DNA of 64,000 bases from Botryosphaeria dothidea (lineage: Eukaryota; Ascomycota; Dothideomycetes; Botryosphaeriales; Botryosphaeriaceae), in contig WWBZ02000007.1 of the NCBI GenBank assembly GCA_011503125.2, positions 1 through 64,000 on the forward strand. Reading direction: 5' to 3'. Shown one piece after another: positions 35,384 to 47,632 of the stretch. The position numbers were made by a program, and so were the translations under genes. The notes below the pieces were generated by a model. That model searched no databases. It saw only the letters and a program-made list of their open reading frames with translations, and was not told the DNA's origin. Each line of letters opens with the position of its first letter. Within the stretch, counting starts at the first letter, position 1.

Positions 35384-35762
35384 ACTTCGATATTCTAAAA
35401 TAGATTTAGGCGTATATTCTAAGGATAACGATAGTCTCTTACTAGTTAATAGACTTATCTATATTCCTAAAGATCTAAGCCTTCGCTAAAGAATTATTAG
35501 CTCTTAATACTTATATCCGGCTACTAGATACCTAGGCTAAGTAGTAATATTTAAACTCGTTACTCGTAATTTCTAGTAGCTAGGTCTACGCTAGATAGTA
35601 GCTCGTTTTATACGAAACTATAAGACCTACTAAAGAATTAAACCCGCTCGATATACCCCCTATAGATATTTAAAACCCCTTAAAGTACTATAACGCCGCT
35701 AGTAATCCGTTTCTCTTAATTTAATTACGGGACTTCTAACGTCTAACTTATTCGATACTATA
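35384..35762 (+). mobile_element. Gypsy-B pol fragment 1 (integrase N-terminal part)
   Basis: Gypsy integrase zinc-binding and early core region. It is homologous in reverse to 58470-58850. The frame SLNLITGLLTSNLFDTILV runs to the LINE-1 insertion point and continues at 49209 with VVVDRLTKIAYFIP. The catalytic Asp expected in the LDLITG position reads Asn (TpG-to-TpA). The last 12 bases are the LINE-1 TSD. Confidence 0.85.
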
Positions 35763-36841
35763 TTTATTTATTTATTTATTTATTTAGTTTTACGTCCTTT
35801 TTTTAGCCTATAACTATTAAAGACGGAGTTTCTAGAACTCGTAGCTATAGAAGAGTAATATCTCTTTTTAGTAAAGGTAGGCTATTTAGGTATAGTAAAC
35901 GGTATGGCGTCTATCGCCTAAATAGGCTAGTAGCTAAAGAAAATAAAGGAGAAATAGATATAAGGAAAGTAAAAGAAAATACGGTAGGTATACGTTTATT
36001 TAGAGCTCCGCCGAGCTATTTTCTAGATACTATCTCCGTATAGATATCTTTATTTATTTTAGAAAATCTAGCGTACTAGATATTCCTTTTATCGATATAA
36101 GAAGCTCCTTTAGGTCTAGATAGTCTCTTCTAAGTATATTCTTTATACTCCTTCTTTCGTAGGAGTATTTTAGGTATTTTAGTAAGAGATGTCTAGGTGT
36201 TTATTTTGCTATATTCGTGCATGGGCACCTATCGGTTTCGGCGTGTTTAAACCTAAAGAGATAGGATCTAAAGTATCCGTATCCTATCTTTAGTTAGTAA
36301 AAGGCGGAGGCTAATTCTCGCTCTTTTAAAGGGGGTTTTAGTTTCCGTTTAACTTAATAGCCGTATAGTTCCTTATAGGTAGAGGCTAAGGTGTTTTTAA
36401 GCTTCTTTTCCTACTCTTTATAAAGCTCTTCCTTTAGCTACATTCCGTAGAAGGCTACGCTATTTTTCGAGCTCGATATAGATAGTCTAGTAGCTTCTTT
36501 TGCTAGTTTATCCGCAGTTTTATTTCTAAGGATATCTTTATGTCTAGGTACCTATTCTAGAGAGATTTTGTTCCCCTTATCCTGTAGGATTTTTACTACT
36601 TTTACTACCCGGATTTATTAGTCTTAGCTAGGAGTATTAGCTAGGGTTTATAGCCGTAAGAGTGCGGCTTGGTTATCCGCATAGACTCTTATTTCTCGGT
36701 TTTTATATCCACGTTTACTAGCAAATTCGAGGGCATTTATAATACCTTCTAGTTCGCCGTTATAAACGAGGTAGTTAGGACCGTAGTTCCTAACTAGTTC
36801 TTATTGTATTAAGTCTCGAGATTGGCTAAGGTCTAGTATTC

Positions 36842-37081
36842 TGTTAGACTTTCTTGCCTTACTACCTCAGGCATCTCAGTTATCTCGAATATTCTATCCT
36901 TTATACAACAACACTCTTTAATACCCAACCCCGCATCGGTACTCTCTCTCGGATCTTTAGTATCCTCGGTTATATAGTTATTACCTATATATATAAGCAA
37001 GCCTACCAACCTCCCTTTTAGGAGATAGGCAGAATCTACTCTCTTTTCTAACCTTACTACTCTTCACTCTTAAATCTAATA
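36842..37081 (+). repeat. Copia-E 5' LTR
   Basis: Ends CTAATA where the 3' LTR has CCAACA. Most differences between the pair are CpA/TpA or TpG/TpA changes. Confidence 0.93.
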
Positions 37082-37094
37082 GTTATAAGCCCGG
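37082..37094 (+). promoter_or_regulatory. Copia-E primer-binding site (half-tRNA-iMet type)
   Basis: GTTATAAGCCCGG directly after the 5' LTR; complementary to the initiator tRNA-Met anticodon arm apart from one TpG-to-TpA position. Confidence 0.75.
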
Positions 37095-40000
37095 GGGACG
37101 CTACGGCTAGACGCTAAGACTACCCTACTTCTTAGCTCTTTACTAATTAACTCTTCTACTTAACTAGGTACTCTTTACTAACACGTAACTACTATTATCT
37201 ACGGCTTCTACCCGGTTATAGGCTACGGCGACTAAACTAATAACTTAATACGGAGCTATACTAGCTACCACCTCTACTCGAATCTAACTAGACTAATAAT
37301 AACTTATAGACAATATAGAAGACTCTACTAAAACCCATATACTTACTAAGTCTTCGGACTAGAATTACTAGTTATTCCTAGTAAAAGGAAGAGCCTAGAA
37401 CACTAATATCTAAAGCCTCGTTGATCCTTTACTAACAACTAAACCTTAGAGCATAACTAAACCTAAGAAACTAATAATTTAAGGCATAGTTACTACTAAT
37501 AAAAAGCTTACTTATAACTATAAGATAAGCAACTACCGCGTAGACTACGCACTCTACGAAAAATAATAAAAGGCACTTACTAATCTTATAACCTATATCT
37601 AGGACTTAATCGCTATAAATCTACTCCCGTATATTAGCAACACGGATTCGGATAATTATCCTTAGACCTATCTAATAACGCTTAAAGCTAAACTTATACT
37701 AACTAACGATACTATAGATCTAGAACTCGAATAGTAGTATAATTAGCTTAAGCGAGGTCCATCTAACTAGAATATTAAGAAATAGCTTTAATCTTGGGAA
37801 GAGGTCTACACCAAAGCTAAGCAACGCGACTTGCTATAAGTTAAAGACGACCGACTAGTTAGAGACTTTCTCCTCTCCCTTCGAGGAATCGATTCTATAT
37901 ACTCTTAGATAGAACTATACCTTCTACGAGGCTAAGAAACTAAGCTAACCCTTTATAAAGCTGTTGAAGACTATAGGTAACACCTACGCATCGAGAATCT
38001 CGAGAAACCCTCTAAATCCTCGAAGCACTCAGCCTTCCCGGCCACTTTCAAGGGCAAGGAACAGGAAAATAACGAAAAGCCACCTTATATCTATAGACTC
38101 AATCACTAGTATAAGGACTATTTCTACCTAAACGAGGATATACGGCCTAAGTACTAGACACCAAATAAGGCTGCTTAAACACGTGTTAACGAGAAACTTA
38201 AGGATCCAAAAATTAAGGCACGAATCGACTATGCACTAAATCGAGAAAAGGAAAGATAACTCGGTTCTCCATCTACTATAAACACGACTACAACTCTAAC
38301 ACCTAACGTTTAAAGCAAATCACCTTTAATCGAGGTCGCCTTATTCTCTATTATCAGCCACTCTACAAGGAGAGCTAATACCTCTCTTTAGTTATCCTAG
38401 ATTCTCGACTCTAGAATAGATTATTATATCTATAACCGATCTATACAGGATAGATTCAAACAAACCAGAGCTACTGAACTAGACGAATACCTCACCTATA
38501 GAGAAATAACTACACTAATTACTACGTATAGGATAGTTACTATTAACGTTAAGACACTATCTAGTAAAGGCCATATTACTCTCTAAGATGTTGCAATGTC
38601 TCTATCTTTCATGGCTAATCTTATATCGCTTAACAAAGCTCTTAAAGCAGGAATCGACTGGAACCCAAGGACTAGAACTCTAAGCAAGAACAATTAGACT
38701 CTCTGCTTCACTAAACGATATAACGGATATTTCTACCTTGAACGCAACACAGCACCGCTCTAAGCTCACTCTTTACTTCTCGCAACTTAACCAACTACTT
38801 TCGCAACCAAAGCCGCATATATTACCAACTAGCACCGTATCCTTGGCCACGCTAGCTAGGAAACTCTTTAATATCTCAAAGAATCCACCGAAGGAACACA
38901 AATTACTCCATCACTATCTAAACAACCACTCTAGCACTGCGAAACCTATGCTCTATTAAAGGCTTATAGAATCGTCTCTCGATCTTTAGATAAAGAAGAA
39001 GAACCAACTAAGTCTTTCTCACGCGTTACATTCGATCTTCTCCAGCTTACACTAGCTTATAACGGAGATAAATGGATAGCTTATCTTGCTTACTTATCAT
39101 TAAACTTTATCCTCCCATTCATATACCGGCACAAATCAGATACTTCTAAACTAGCTATCTATAGACTTAAAATCATAAAGATCCGTTACTAAGGCAAGGT
39201 TATCTTCTTCAGAACTGATGGAGAAACTATACTCGGAAATACCTTCCTCTCCTATCTTATAGATCATAGAATTACCCTTAAAACCTCAGCTCCTATAACA
39301 CCCGAGCAAAACGGACACTCTAAACGCTTAGGGGGTGTACTTCTTATTAGAGCACGAGCCATGCGAATTAGCGCGAACCTTCTAGAAAGACTATAGCCTA
39401 AAACTATCCGAGCCGCCGCCTATATCTATAATAGGACTCTACTTAAGAAACTCGGCTGGATTATACCTTTTAAAAGAGTTACTAGTAATAGACCAAATCT
39501 CTCGTATCTTAAAGCCTACGGATGCAAAGCCTACTCTCTACGCAAAGATCTTCTACGCACTTATAAGCTTGCTAAGCGAGCATTCATCGGATATCTTGTT
39601 GGGTACGACTCGACCAACATCTTCCGCATCTGGATTCTAAGCTAAGATAAAGTAATACGGACTAGAGACGTCACTTTTGACGAAAACAGCTTCTTCGACC
39701 CATTAGAGACTAATATTAGTGAAGCCCTTGGAAAGGAGATAATTAAGACACTCAATACTCCTGCTCTGCTATCAATCTATGGTCTCATGCCTTAGGAAGA
39801 ACCTAAATCATCTACTCTCAATCAGATAACAAACAAATCTCAAGCCGATAAAGACCCATCAACTCAAACGTTACCCACACCTTCAGAATCAGTAGAACCT
39901 GAAATAGGACCTCTCGAATCAGAACAAGAACAAGAACAAGAATAAGAATAAGAACAAGAGCAAGAACAAGAGCAAGAGCAAACTGAACAACGACTTGGAC

Positions 40001-40733
40001 CTCTACTCCCTGCTCAATATGACACTCCACCACAACCAGGCGCTGCTCCCGGTAACAGAGCACCACGAGGAGCAGATATCTCAGCCATATTTACTGAAGA
40101 AACTATCATTCTAGAAAATAGCTCACGGAGTTCTCGGAATCAAAATCCAAACTACAGCAATGACCCTTTTAAAAAGCCTCGAAAACCACGAAAAGAAGCA
40201 TATACTGTAACGCTTACTTAAGCTCAAGAATATCCAAAATCGACTTTCTATAATGTATTCTCGGCTGTAATTAACACTCCAAAGCCGAAATCTAAATACT
40301 ATCGAGATAATCTTCCTCTAGAACTAAAGAACTTCGAGGAACTCCTTAATTATCTATTTAAGGACGGATTTTTAACCGCACTTCTCGAGGAAATCCAGAA
40401 ACTTGAGCAAATCTAAACCTAGATACAAGTCCTAGTTACTTAAGTACACAAGGCAAAGAAACGGATTATTCCACTTACCTAGGTATTTAAGTATAAGTTT
40501 GACGAAGAAGGATACCTTATTAAGTTCAAAGCTCGACTCTATGTTAGAGGAGACCTTTAATTAACTACTTAGGATACCTACGCTGCTACGCTTACTATAC
40601 GAATCTTTAGAGGACTTATAGTAATTATAACTGCTTTCGACCTTGAATTAAGGCAGTACGACGTCATTAATACGTATCTACACGTCCCAATTAATGAGGA
40701 AATATACTATAAACCACTACTAGGCATAAAAAT

Positions 40734-40898
40734 TGATGGAAAATGAGCTCAATCACCTCCGTTATCTGTTATTGGATAGTATATTAGCTTAGTCATTCAT
40801 TCTGAGACGTCTTGGGAGCAACACCACGAGCGCCTCAGCAACCAAGCAATCAAGTTATTTATTCATCGATTCCGACCGATTAAGCGCAAATTTCATTA
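40734..40898 (+). repeat. Copia-F 5' LTR
   Basis: TGATGG start, terminal TTA in place of TCA. All four differences from the 3' LTR are RIP-type and lie in the last 50 bases. Confidence 0.95.
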
Positions 40899-40912
40899 GG
40901 TTATGAGCCCGG
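40899..40912 (+). promoter_or_regulatory. Copia-F primer-binding site, intact half-tRNA-iMet type
   Basis: GGTTATGAGCCCGG is an unmutated complement of the initiator tRNA-Met anticodon arm (anticodon CAT in GGGCTCATAACC). Minus-strand synthesis would then start from an internally cut tRNA, not from the 3' CCA end. Confidence 0.85.
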
Positions 40913-41155
40913 ATGGTGCTTAAGCAATAGCCTGATCGGCCGTAATCACTCAGAATCAATTTCTACCGAATACTGCCGAATCCGGCGCATCCGAGGCCGT
41001 TTATTGGACGAGCACTCATCGCATCAATTCAAGCATTAGCGCAAGCCATCTCGATCGTCTCTCAAACAATGAGAACGACTAATTAGCCTACTGGGCGCAT
41101 CAACTGAATTACCGAATCGAATCCCTGACGACGAACGACTGTTCCGACCGTCATA

Positions 41156-44100
41156 ATGACCGAATCGTCGACCAAGGAGCTTGGGACTGTCCCAAAGCTC
41201 ATTAGTTTAAGGAACTATCTACAATGGAGGTCCTTACTAGAAGGATACTTCAAGAGAGAGGATCTTTGGGAGATCGTCAGCGGCGATCTTGCACAGCTAC
41301 CAAAGCAAGAACGTCTGAAGCCTAAAGAAGAAGACGCTCTGGAGGAGACAGATCTTGCCAAGTACGAGCGCAAGCTCAAACGGTATAAGGACTGGATTAC
41401 TAGGGATGCTAAGGCAATTTACGCAATCAAGATGACAGTCCACATGGACTACCTTCGTTCCCTATCCACGTTCTTAACCTCGAAAGGGATGTGGGACGAC
41501 ATTAATTCCAAATTCGAAGGAGAAGGTCCTGTCCAGCAATCAATCTACTTCTCAATCTGGACTAAGATGATCTATAATCCAACCACGAATCTTGAGACTT
41601 TCTTGCGGAAGTATAGTGCTGCCTGGATAGACTGCATCCAATCTGGCCTTAAACTTCCACCTGAGATAGCAGTCTATGAGCTGCTTGCTAAGCTGGATCA
41701 GCACTTCGATGCCTGGGTCACGGCCAAGCGCCAATCACTTCGCAACAACGAGAAAATCAAGCTCCAAGACCTTATTAATCAGATTATCGATGAAAACAAG
41801 CGCAATATGCTTCTTCCGAATTCACAAGTCAATATTATTAAACGAGGAGTTAAATTCAATCAACCGAATCAACCGAATCAGCAGAAATGCCTCTGCTGTA
41901 ATGGACCTCATCGAACGGAGAGGTGCTTCCACCTACATCCTGAATTGTCACGAGGAGGATCATTTATCCCCAATCAGAAACTTGTCAGCGAATACCATGC
42001 CTCTCAATCTAAGGATCAGCCGAATACGAAGTCCGATGCGAAATTAGGAGCCTTAAATCACATGGCAATCATGCAGTTACCTCTCAAAGTTCCCACAAAG
42101 TCCAAGGAATGGTTCCGTGAACACTTTATTGTTGATACTGGAGCCTACTATCACTGCTGCAACAATCGAGAAGCATTCTTAGACCTCCAAGATACCCTAC
42201 TAAGTGAGATCTATACAGGAGGAGGACCAATCAGAGTGCTTGGTAGAGGAACAATTCAACTTACCTACCTGGATTCCAAGAACGACAAGATCACGAGGAC
42301 TATCCAGCATGTCCTCTACACTCCCGATTTGCCAATCAGCACAATTTCCTCTCGGGTCTTCTATGAAAGGAAAGGCAATCAGCTCTTCTTCTATGGATCA
42401 AATAAGCCAGGATTCTATACTCCATCAGGCGAAGAAATCATGCACACGCCTTATAACAAGGAACTCGGCTTCTTTAGCCCAAAGATCATTGCTATCGGCA
42501 ACGAATCTGAGAATCAACAACGCCAATTACTCCTTCCAATCTCACCAATCAAGATCGACATCAATCTTCTGCATCAACGAATGGGACATGCATCATTTCA
42601 AGCCTGCCAGATACTTGCCCAGCAACTTGGCTATCAACTCACCGGCGAACAGGGCAACTGCGAGATCTGTGCCCTCACCAAATCACAAAGGAATATCAGC
42701 CATGAGAAGCAACGACGTGCCTCTGAACCAGGTGAATTCCATGTCGATACCGTTCAGATGTCTACTCCTGGAATGCACGGCGAACGCTACTTTCTCCTCA
42801 CAACTGATGATGCAACCACGTTCCGCTGGGGCTACCCATTCAAGAAGAAATATCATGCATTTGATACGCTCAAGGATCATATTGAGATGTGGAATACTCA
42901 GACCGGGAACTACCCGAAACGAATTCGAATTGATGATGGTCGAGAATTTGCAATAAATCAACTCCGAGCCTATTGCAGCACAAAAGGCATTAAACTTGAG
43001 ATTTCAGCCCCCTACACACCTGAACAGAATGGCAAGGCTGAGAAGGCCAATCACATCATCGAAACCCGAATCAGATCAATGCTTCAAGATGCCGGACTGC
43101 CCTCATTTCTCTGGCCAGAAACCTTGAATACCGCAATCAAGATTGTCAATCGGACACCCACCAGAATTGTAACGGTTTAGGCATCACTTGGGCATACGGT
43201 GGCAATTCAGGCACCTACCTACTACCCAACCTGCTCCGTACTTACTGCTACTACCCAATATCTGCCCAATATCTGCCCAATCACTACCTTAACTCTACCC
43301 AATTTGTACCCAACAGTTACGTATTTAAGCCACCGTAGTTACTACCTTCAGAAATCAGAGTCTTCTACATCTTCGTTTTCTCTCCCTAGGCACGCAAGGA
43401 TATGCTGCGCATTCAGCAAGTTCCCGAGGGAACTGCAACAAGAATCAACAAGGATTCCAAGACCCCATACCAGTCTCTTAGCGAGATGTTGGAAATATCG
43501 AATACTCTTCCCAATATCACTAATTGGAGGACCTTTGGCTGCACTGCCTACGTCCATATTCCAAAGCAACGAAGAACCCAAGGAAACAAGCTCGAGCTTA
43601 GAGCTTAGAAGGGAAATCTCATCGGATATGAGGGAGACAATATCTACCGTATCTACTTGCCCAGCAAGCGTGTTGTCATCAGAAGCTCCCATGTTACATT
43701 CAATGAATCGAATCTGGACCTCCCCAATGTTTCAAATGAGGACCTCTCAGAGGAGGAGGACCCTACAATCGAATACGTCAGACTCCCCCTTGATTCGGAG
43801 GGTGGAACTCCATCAGATCTACCTCAGCATCAAATTGAATCTCAGCAATCAGAAGAACATGAACAGATGGACAGACTCCAGTCAATTGCTCAACAAGCTC
43901 TACGAATTCAAGATCAACCAGACTCACCCAGATCAACTAGCACTTTTGACCTGCCTGAATTACCTGATCTCGGAATGACACGTCAATCTTCAATCGAATC
44001 TCTACCAATTTCGGATGCAGAACAACATCTGCCACCAATTAATGACCAAGACCAACTATCAGAATCATCGGAATTACCTTCGGCTTCAATACCTATAGCC

Positions 44101-45891
44101 AACCAAGAAGAATCGAGCCAGCCTACCCTAGTTCGAAAATCATCACGCCCTAAGATTCAGACAGAGAAGGGCCAAACTTATCGAAGAATTATGGAAGCAC
44201 GCACCGGTAAACCTGGACGCCCACGCACCATTCTGTCAATTCTACCACCAATCACGGCATATTGTTTTGCCATCGGGCTGGATCACGCGCCCAAAATCAA
44301 GGACCTACCACCAGAACCACGAGACTGGACTGAAGCTATGAATCATCCTCTTAGGGATCATTGGATTCAAGCTACCACGAAGGAAATTGATCAACATAAG
44401 AAGAATGGCACCTGGACACTTACTAAGCCACCTGATTCAGCTAGGATCTTACCCTGTACTTGGGTCTTCAAGTATAAGGCTGATTCAACCGGAAATCTCG
44501 CATCTTGCAAGGCAAGACTTTGTATCAGAGGAGACAAGCAACGCCCTGGACTTGACTATCTTGAAACCTTTGCATCAGTCGTCAAGCCAGCCACCTTCAA
44601 GATTATCATGGCTCTTGTCACAATTCTAGATCTCGAATGCCACCAATTGGATATCTCTTCAGCATTTATCAACGGCAAAATCGACAAGGATGATGTCTAT
44701 ATGGCACTTCCTCCTGGATTCGAAGGTCAACCCAATATAACTGAACTTGTTGCACATCTTCGAAAGGCACTCTATGGATTAAAACAAGCCCCACGCATCT
44801 GGCAGCAGGAGATTACTCAACATCTCGCAACTGTCCAATACTACCCACTAGAATCAGATCCCTGTGTGTTCCAACATGCTCAGCACAAGGGAATCATCAT
44901 TATCTACGTGGATGACTTGATCCTTATTCACCAGGACAAGGATATCGTTAACCTTATGAGAAGTCAACTATCAGCCAAGTACGAATTACGCGATTTGGGA
45001 CCAATTCATCACTACCTCGGCATGAGAATCGTTAGAGATCGCCCAAACAAGACAATATGGATCAGTCAAGAGTCCTACATTCAGAGGATACTATCCAGGC
45101 ATCACATGGAAAATTGCAAGCCAATATCAACACCAATGGAACCATCTGGAGCTTTATTCACACCAAGAGCTGAAGAACAAGCCCCAATCAACCTGATCAA
45201 TGAATATCAATCCCTCATTGGATCAATTGGATACGCGGCGAATATGACACGAGCTGACATTACTTACGCAACCCACAAGCTCTGTCAGTTCACTCACAAC
45301 CCCTCAGAATCTCATCTGAATGCAGCCTACCGGATTCTCAGATATTTGAAGGGCAAACCAGATCTTTCAATCAAATTCCAAGCCTCCAAAGATGATCAGC
45401 TGAATCTCCAGGGATTCAGTGATGCTGCTTATGCTGATAATAAGGAGAATCGGGCCAGTACTCAAGGATACGTATTTCTAGCTGCCGGAGGACCCATCTC
45501 GTTCAAATCAACTAAGCAAAGCAATGTGGCTACATCATCCACTAAAGCTGAATACGTGGCAATGACCCTCGCTGCAAAAGAAGCTCTCTGGATCAAGAAT
45601 CTCCTCAATGAACTCGGATATCATGGATCTGACTTAGCACCAATCCAAATGAATGGCGATAATCAACCAGCAATCAGTCTCACTCGACCTGACCGCAAGG
45701 ACAATTCCAGGATCAAACATATTGAGACTCAGTATCACTTTATTCGCCAGCAAGTCGAAAAGGAGAAGATCAAATTGAACTACGTCCCAACTGAGCATAT
45801 GATTGCCGACGTGCTCACTAAACCATTACCCAAATTGAAGTTTGAACGTTTTGTCAATCAAATTGGACTTTGTAAGCAACCCAGATGGTAA
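41156..45891 (+). pseudogene. Copia-F Gag-Pol polyprotein, nearly intact, interrupted
   Basis: ATG at 41156, stop TAA at 45889-45891. Without the solo LTR and one TSD copy the span is 4458 bases, a multiple of three (1485 codons plus stop). Gag ends with a zinc knuckle CLCCNGPHRTERC (residues about 248-260). Protease has IVDTGAYYHCC. The integrase zinc region has HQRMGH and CEIC; its catalytic sites lie in FHVDT, RIDDGREF and QNGKAEKA. RT has LDISSAFING and YVDD (44904-44915). RNase H has GFSDAAYAD, TSSTKAEYVAM and MIADVLTKPL. There are two defects: the solo LTR inside the integrase C-terminal region, and one in-frame TAG at 43606-43608, likely CAG changed by RIP. The block from 43609 to 45891 is a continuous open frame for RT and RNase H. 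Confidence 0.93.
43168..43440 (+). mobile_element. Solo LTR 1 (273 bp) inside Copia-F
   Basis: TGTAACGG...GCAACA ends and a perfect TSD AGAAT (43163-43167 and 43441-43445). Orientation is a guess; on the plus strand a TATA-like TATTTAAG lies at about 43321. Contains short TATCTGCCCAA repeats. No matching internal element occurs in the window. It is the innermost and therefore youngest event of the stack. Solo LTRs arise by recombination between the two LTRs of an element. Confidence 0.92.
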
Positions 45892-45980
45892 AGCATTAAT
45901 TCTATATTCTGTTATTTTGCTCTTATATCACCACCTTCCTTATTTGGCACTCAGTCTGGAGGTAATTGATCTGGAGGGTG

Positions 45981-46145
45981 TGATGGAAAATGAGCTCAAT
46001 CACCTCCGTTATCTGTTATTGGATAGTATATTAGCTTAGTCATTCATTCTGAGACGTCTTGGGAGCAACACCACGAGCGCCTCAGCAACCAAGCAATCAA
46101 GTCATTCATTCATCGATTCCGACCGATCAAGCGCAAATTTCATCA
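45981..46145 (+). repeat. Copia-F 3' LTR
   Basis: Preceded directly by a purine-rich GGAGGGTG tract (about 45973-45980), the plus-strand primer site. Shows no RIP-type loss relative to the 5' LTR. Confidence 0.95.
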
Positions 46146-47392
46146 AAAATCAAGGACGGACTCGTTCTCCTACTCCTACGAGCACTGTATAGACTTAAAT
46201 AATCACCAGCTCTCTGGCAAAAGCACTTATTAAAAACACTTCAAAATCTCGGCCTTACTAAAGTGCTAGAAGCTCCTTACCTATTTATAAACGAATATAT
46301 AGTCCTATTCTTCTTCGTGGATAATATCGTTATTATCTACCATAGGGATTATACTACCTATATCGACGAATTCTAACGTAAACTCTTCGAAATCTACGAG
46401 ATGCGATACCTTGGCGAACTCTAATAGTTTCTAGCAATTAGAATCATCCGAAATAGAGACGAACGTAAACTCTGGCTATACCAAGACTCCTATATTGCCA
46501 AACTTGCTGCGAAATTTAACGTTAAAGAGGACTCGAAGCGCTTAGTTCCTCTCCCACCTAATAAACCTATTACTTAGAATCCCGACCAAGCTACGGACTA
46601 AGATATATACGCTTTTTAGTAGAAAGTCGGATTAATCAACTACGCTGTAGTCCATACTAGACTAGATATTACATACGCAGTATTACGACTCTCTAAACAT
46701 CTGTAGAATCCCTTAGCTTAGCACCTTTATCTAGCTTAACGAGTTCTTAAATATCTATTATATACTCGAAGCTACGCTCTTACGTTCTTAGGCTTTACTT
46801 AGTCTACTAAGGATCTATTTATTACTTCTAGCGACGCCTTATTTACTTCGGATATCGATATAAGAAAGAGTATTTAAGGCTTCCTCTTTCGACTCTTTAG
46901 AGGAGTAATTAACTAGAAAGTAGCCAAATAACGTACTATTACGACCAGTAGTACTAAAGCCGAATTACTCGCGCTCTCAACTACCGCCAAGGAAACTATA
47001 TAGTGGGAAAACCTCTTCAAAGCAATTGACTTCTCTACTAGACATTAGACAAAGATCTAGTATGATAACACTTAGATAATTCGCCTACTTAACGAAGAGA
47101 TATATAAGCTTATTATAAAACTTCGTTATATCTAAATCTATAGCTACTAGCTACGCCAGGAAGTATAAGAGGGCAATATCTTAATTTCCTGGACTCCTAC
47201 TGCAGAGATAATCGTAGATAGACTTATAAAACCTCTTAACAAATAGAAACATTAATACTTTCTTTAACAGATTAGACTCGAAGATATTACTACTAAATTG
47301 CAAGACAACTAACTACTCTACTTAATTTCTCACGCTTAATACTACTTTTACTATTACGACCCTCCTAATACGAACACGTCGTAAAGGAGATA

Positions 47393-47632
47393 TGTTAGAC
47401 TTTCTTACCTTACTACCTTAGGCATCTTAGTTATCTCGAATGTTCTATCCTTTATACAATAATACTCTTTAATGCCTAACCCCGCATCGGTACTCTCTCT
47501 CGGATCTTTAGTATCCTCGGTTATATAGTTATCACCTATATATATAAGCAAGCCTACTAACCTCCCTTTTAGGAGACAGGCAGAATCTACTCTCTTTTCT
47601 GACCTCACCACTCTTTACTCTCAAATCCAACA
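47393..47632 (+). repeat. Copia-E 3' LTR
   Basis: Preceded by a purine tract, GTAAAGGAGA. Better preserved (more CpA) than its 5' partner. Confidence 0.93.

Larger units (their letters stand above)
40734..46145 (+). mobile_element. Copia-F LTR retrotransposon, youngest full element
   Basis: 165-bp LTRs at 40734-40898 and 45981-46145 and a perfect TSD AAAAT (40729-40733 and 46146-46150), inside the Copia-E RT. The LTRs differ at four positions, all CpA in the 3' LTR and TpA in the 5' LTR. A solo LTR (43168-43440) interrupts the integrase. CpA and TpG are otherwise abundant, so this is the least mutated element in the window. Confidence 0.97.
37100..47320 (+). pseudogene. Copia-E Gag-Pol relic, split by Copia-F
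   Basis: Approximate limits; no start codon survives. Gag about 37600-38200, integrase about 39000-39480 (NGHSKRLGG corresponds to the third catalytic site), then a GCKAYSL segment typical of Copia downstream of integrase. The RT starts before 40733: HVPINEEIYYKPLLGIK is cut by Copia-F and continues at 46151 with KDGLVLLLLRALYRLK in the same frame. The RT box is FVDN (46317-46325), where the second Asp is lost to RIP. The RNase H end carries TKAELLALSTTAKE near 46960. Many RIP stops. Confidence 0.87.
36842..47632 (+). mobile_element. Copia-E LTR retrotransposon, split by Copia-F
   Basis: 240-bp LTRs at 36842-37081 and 47393-47632, TGTTAGAC...AACA ends. Perfect TSD TATTC (36837-36841 and 47633-47637), inside the LINE-1 RNase H. 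Without Copia-F and its TSD it is 5374 bp. Heavily RIP-mutated throughout. Confidence 0.95.

Noticed and set aside
39818..40066. Leu/Val-rich membrane-like frame on the minus strand
   Set aside because: Antisense to a CAAGAA/GAGCAA repeat in the Copia-E polyprotein linker, which encodes a Glu/Gln run in the sense frame.
42204..42956. 250-codon plus-strand frame
   Set aside because: Alternative frame inside the Copia-F Gag-Pol region; the overlapping 41156 frame carries all protease and integrase motifs.
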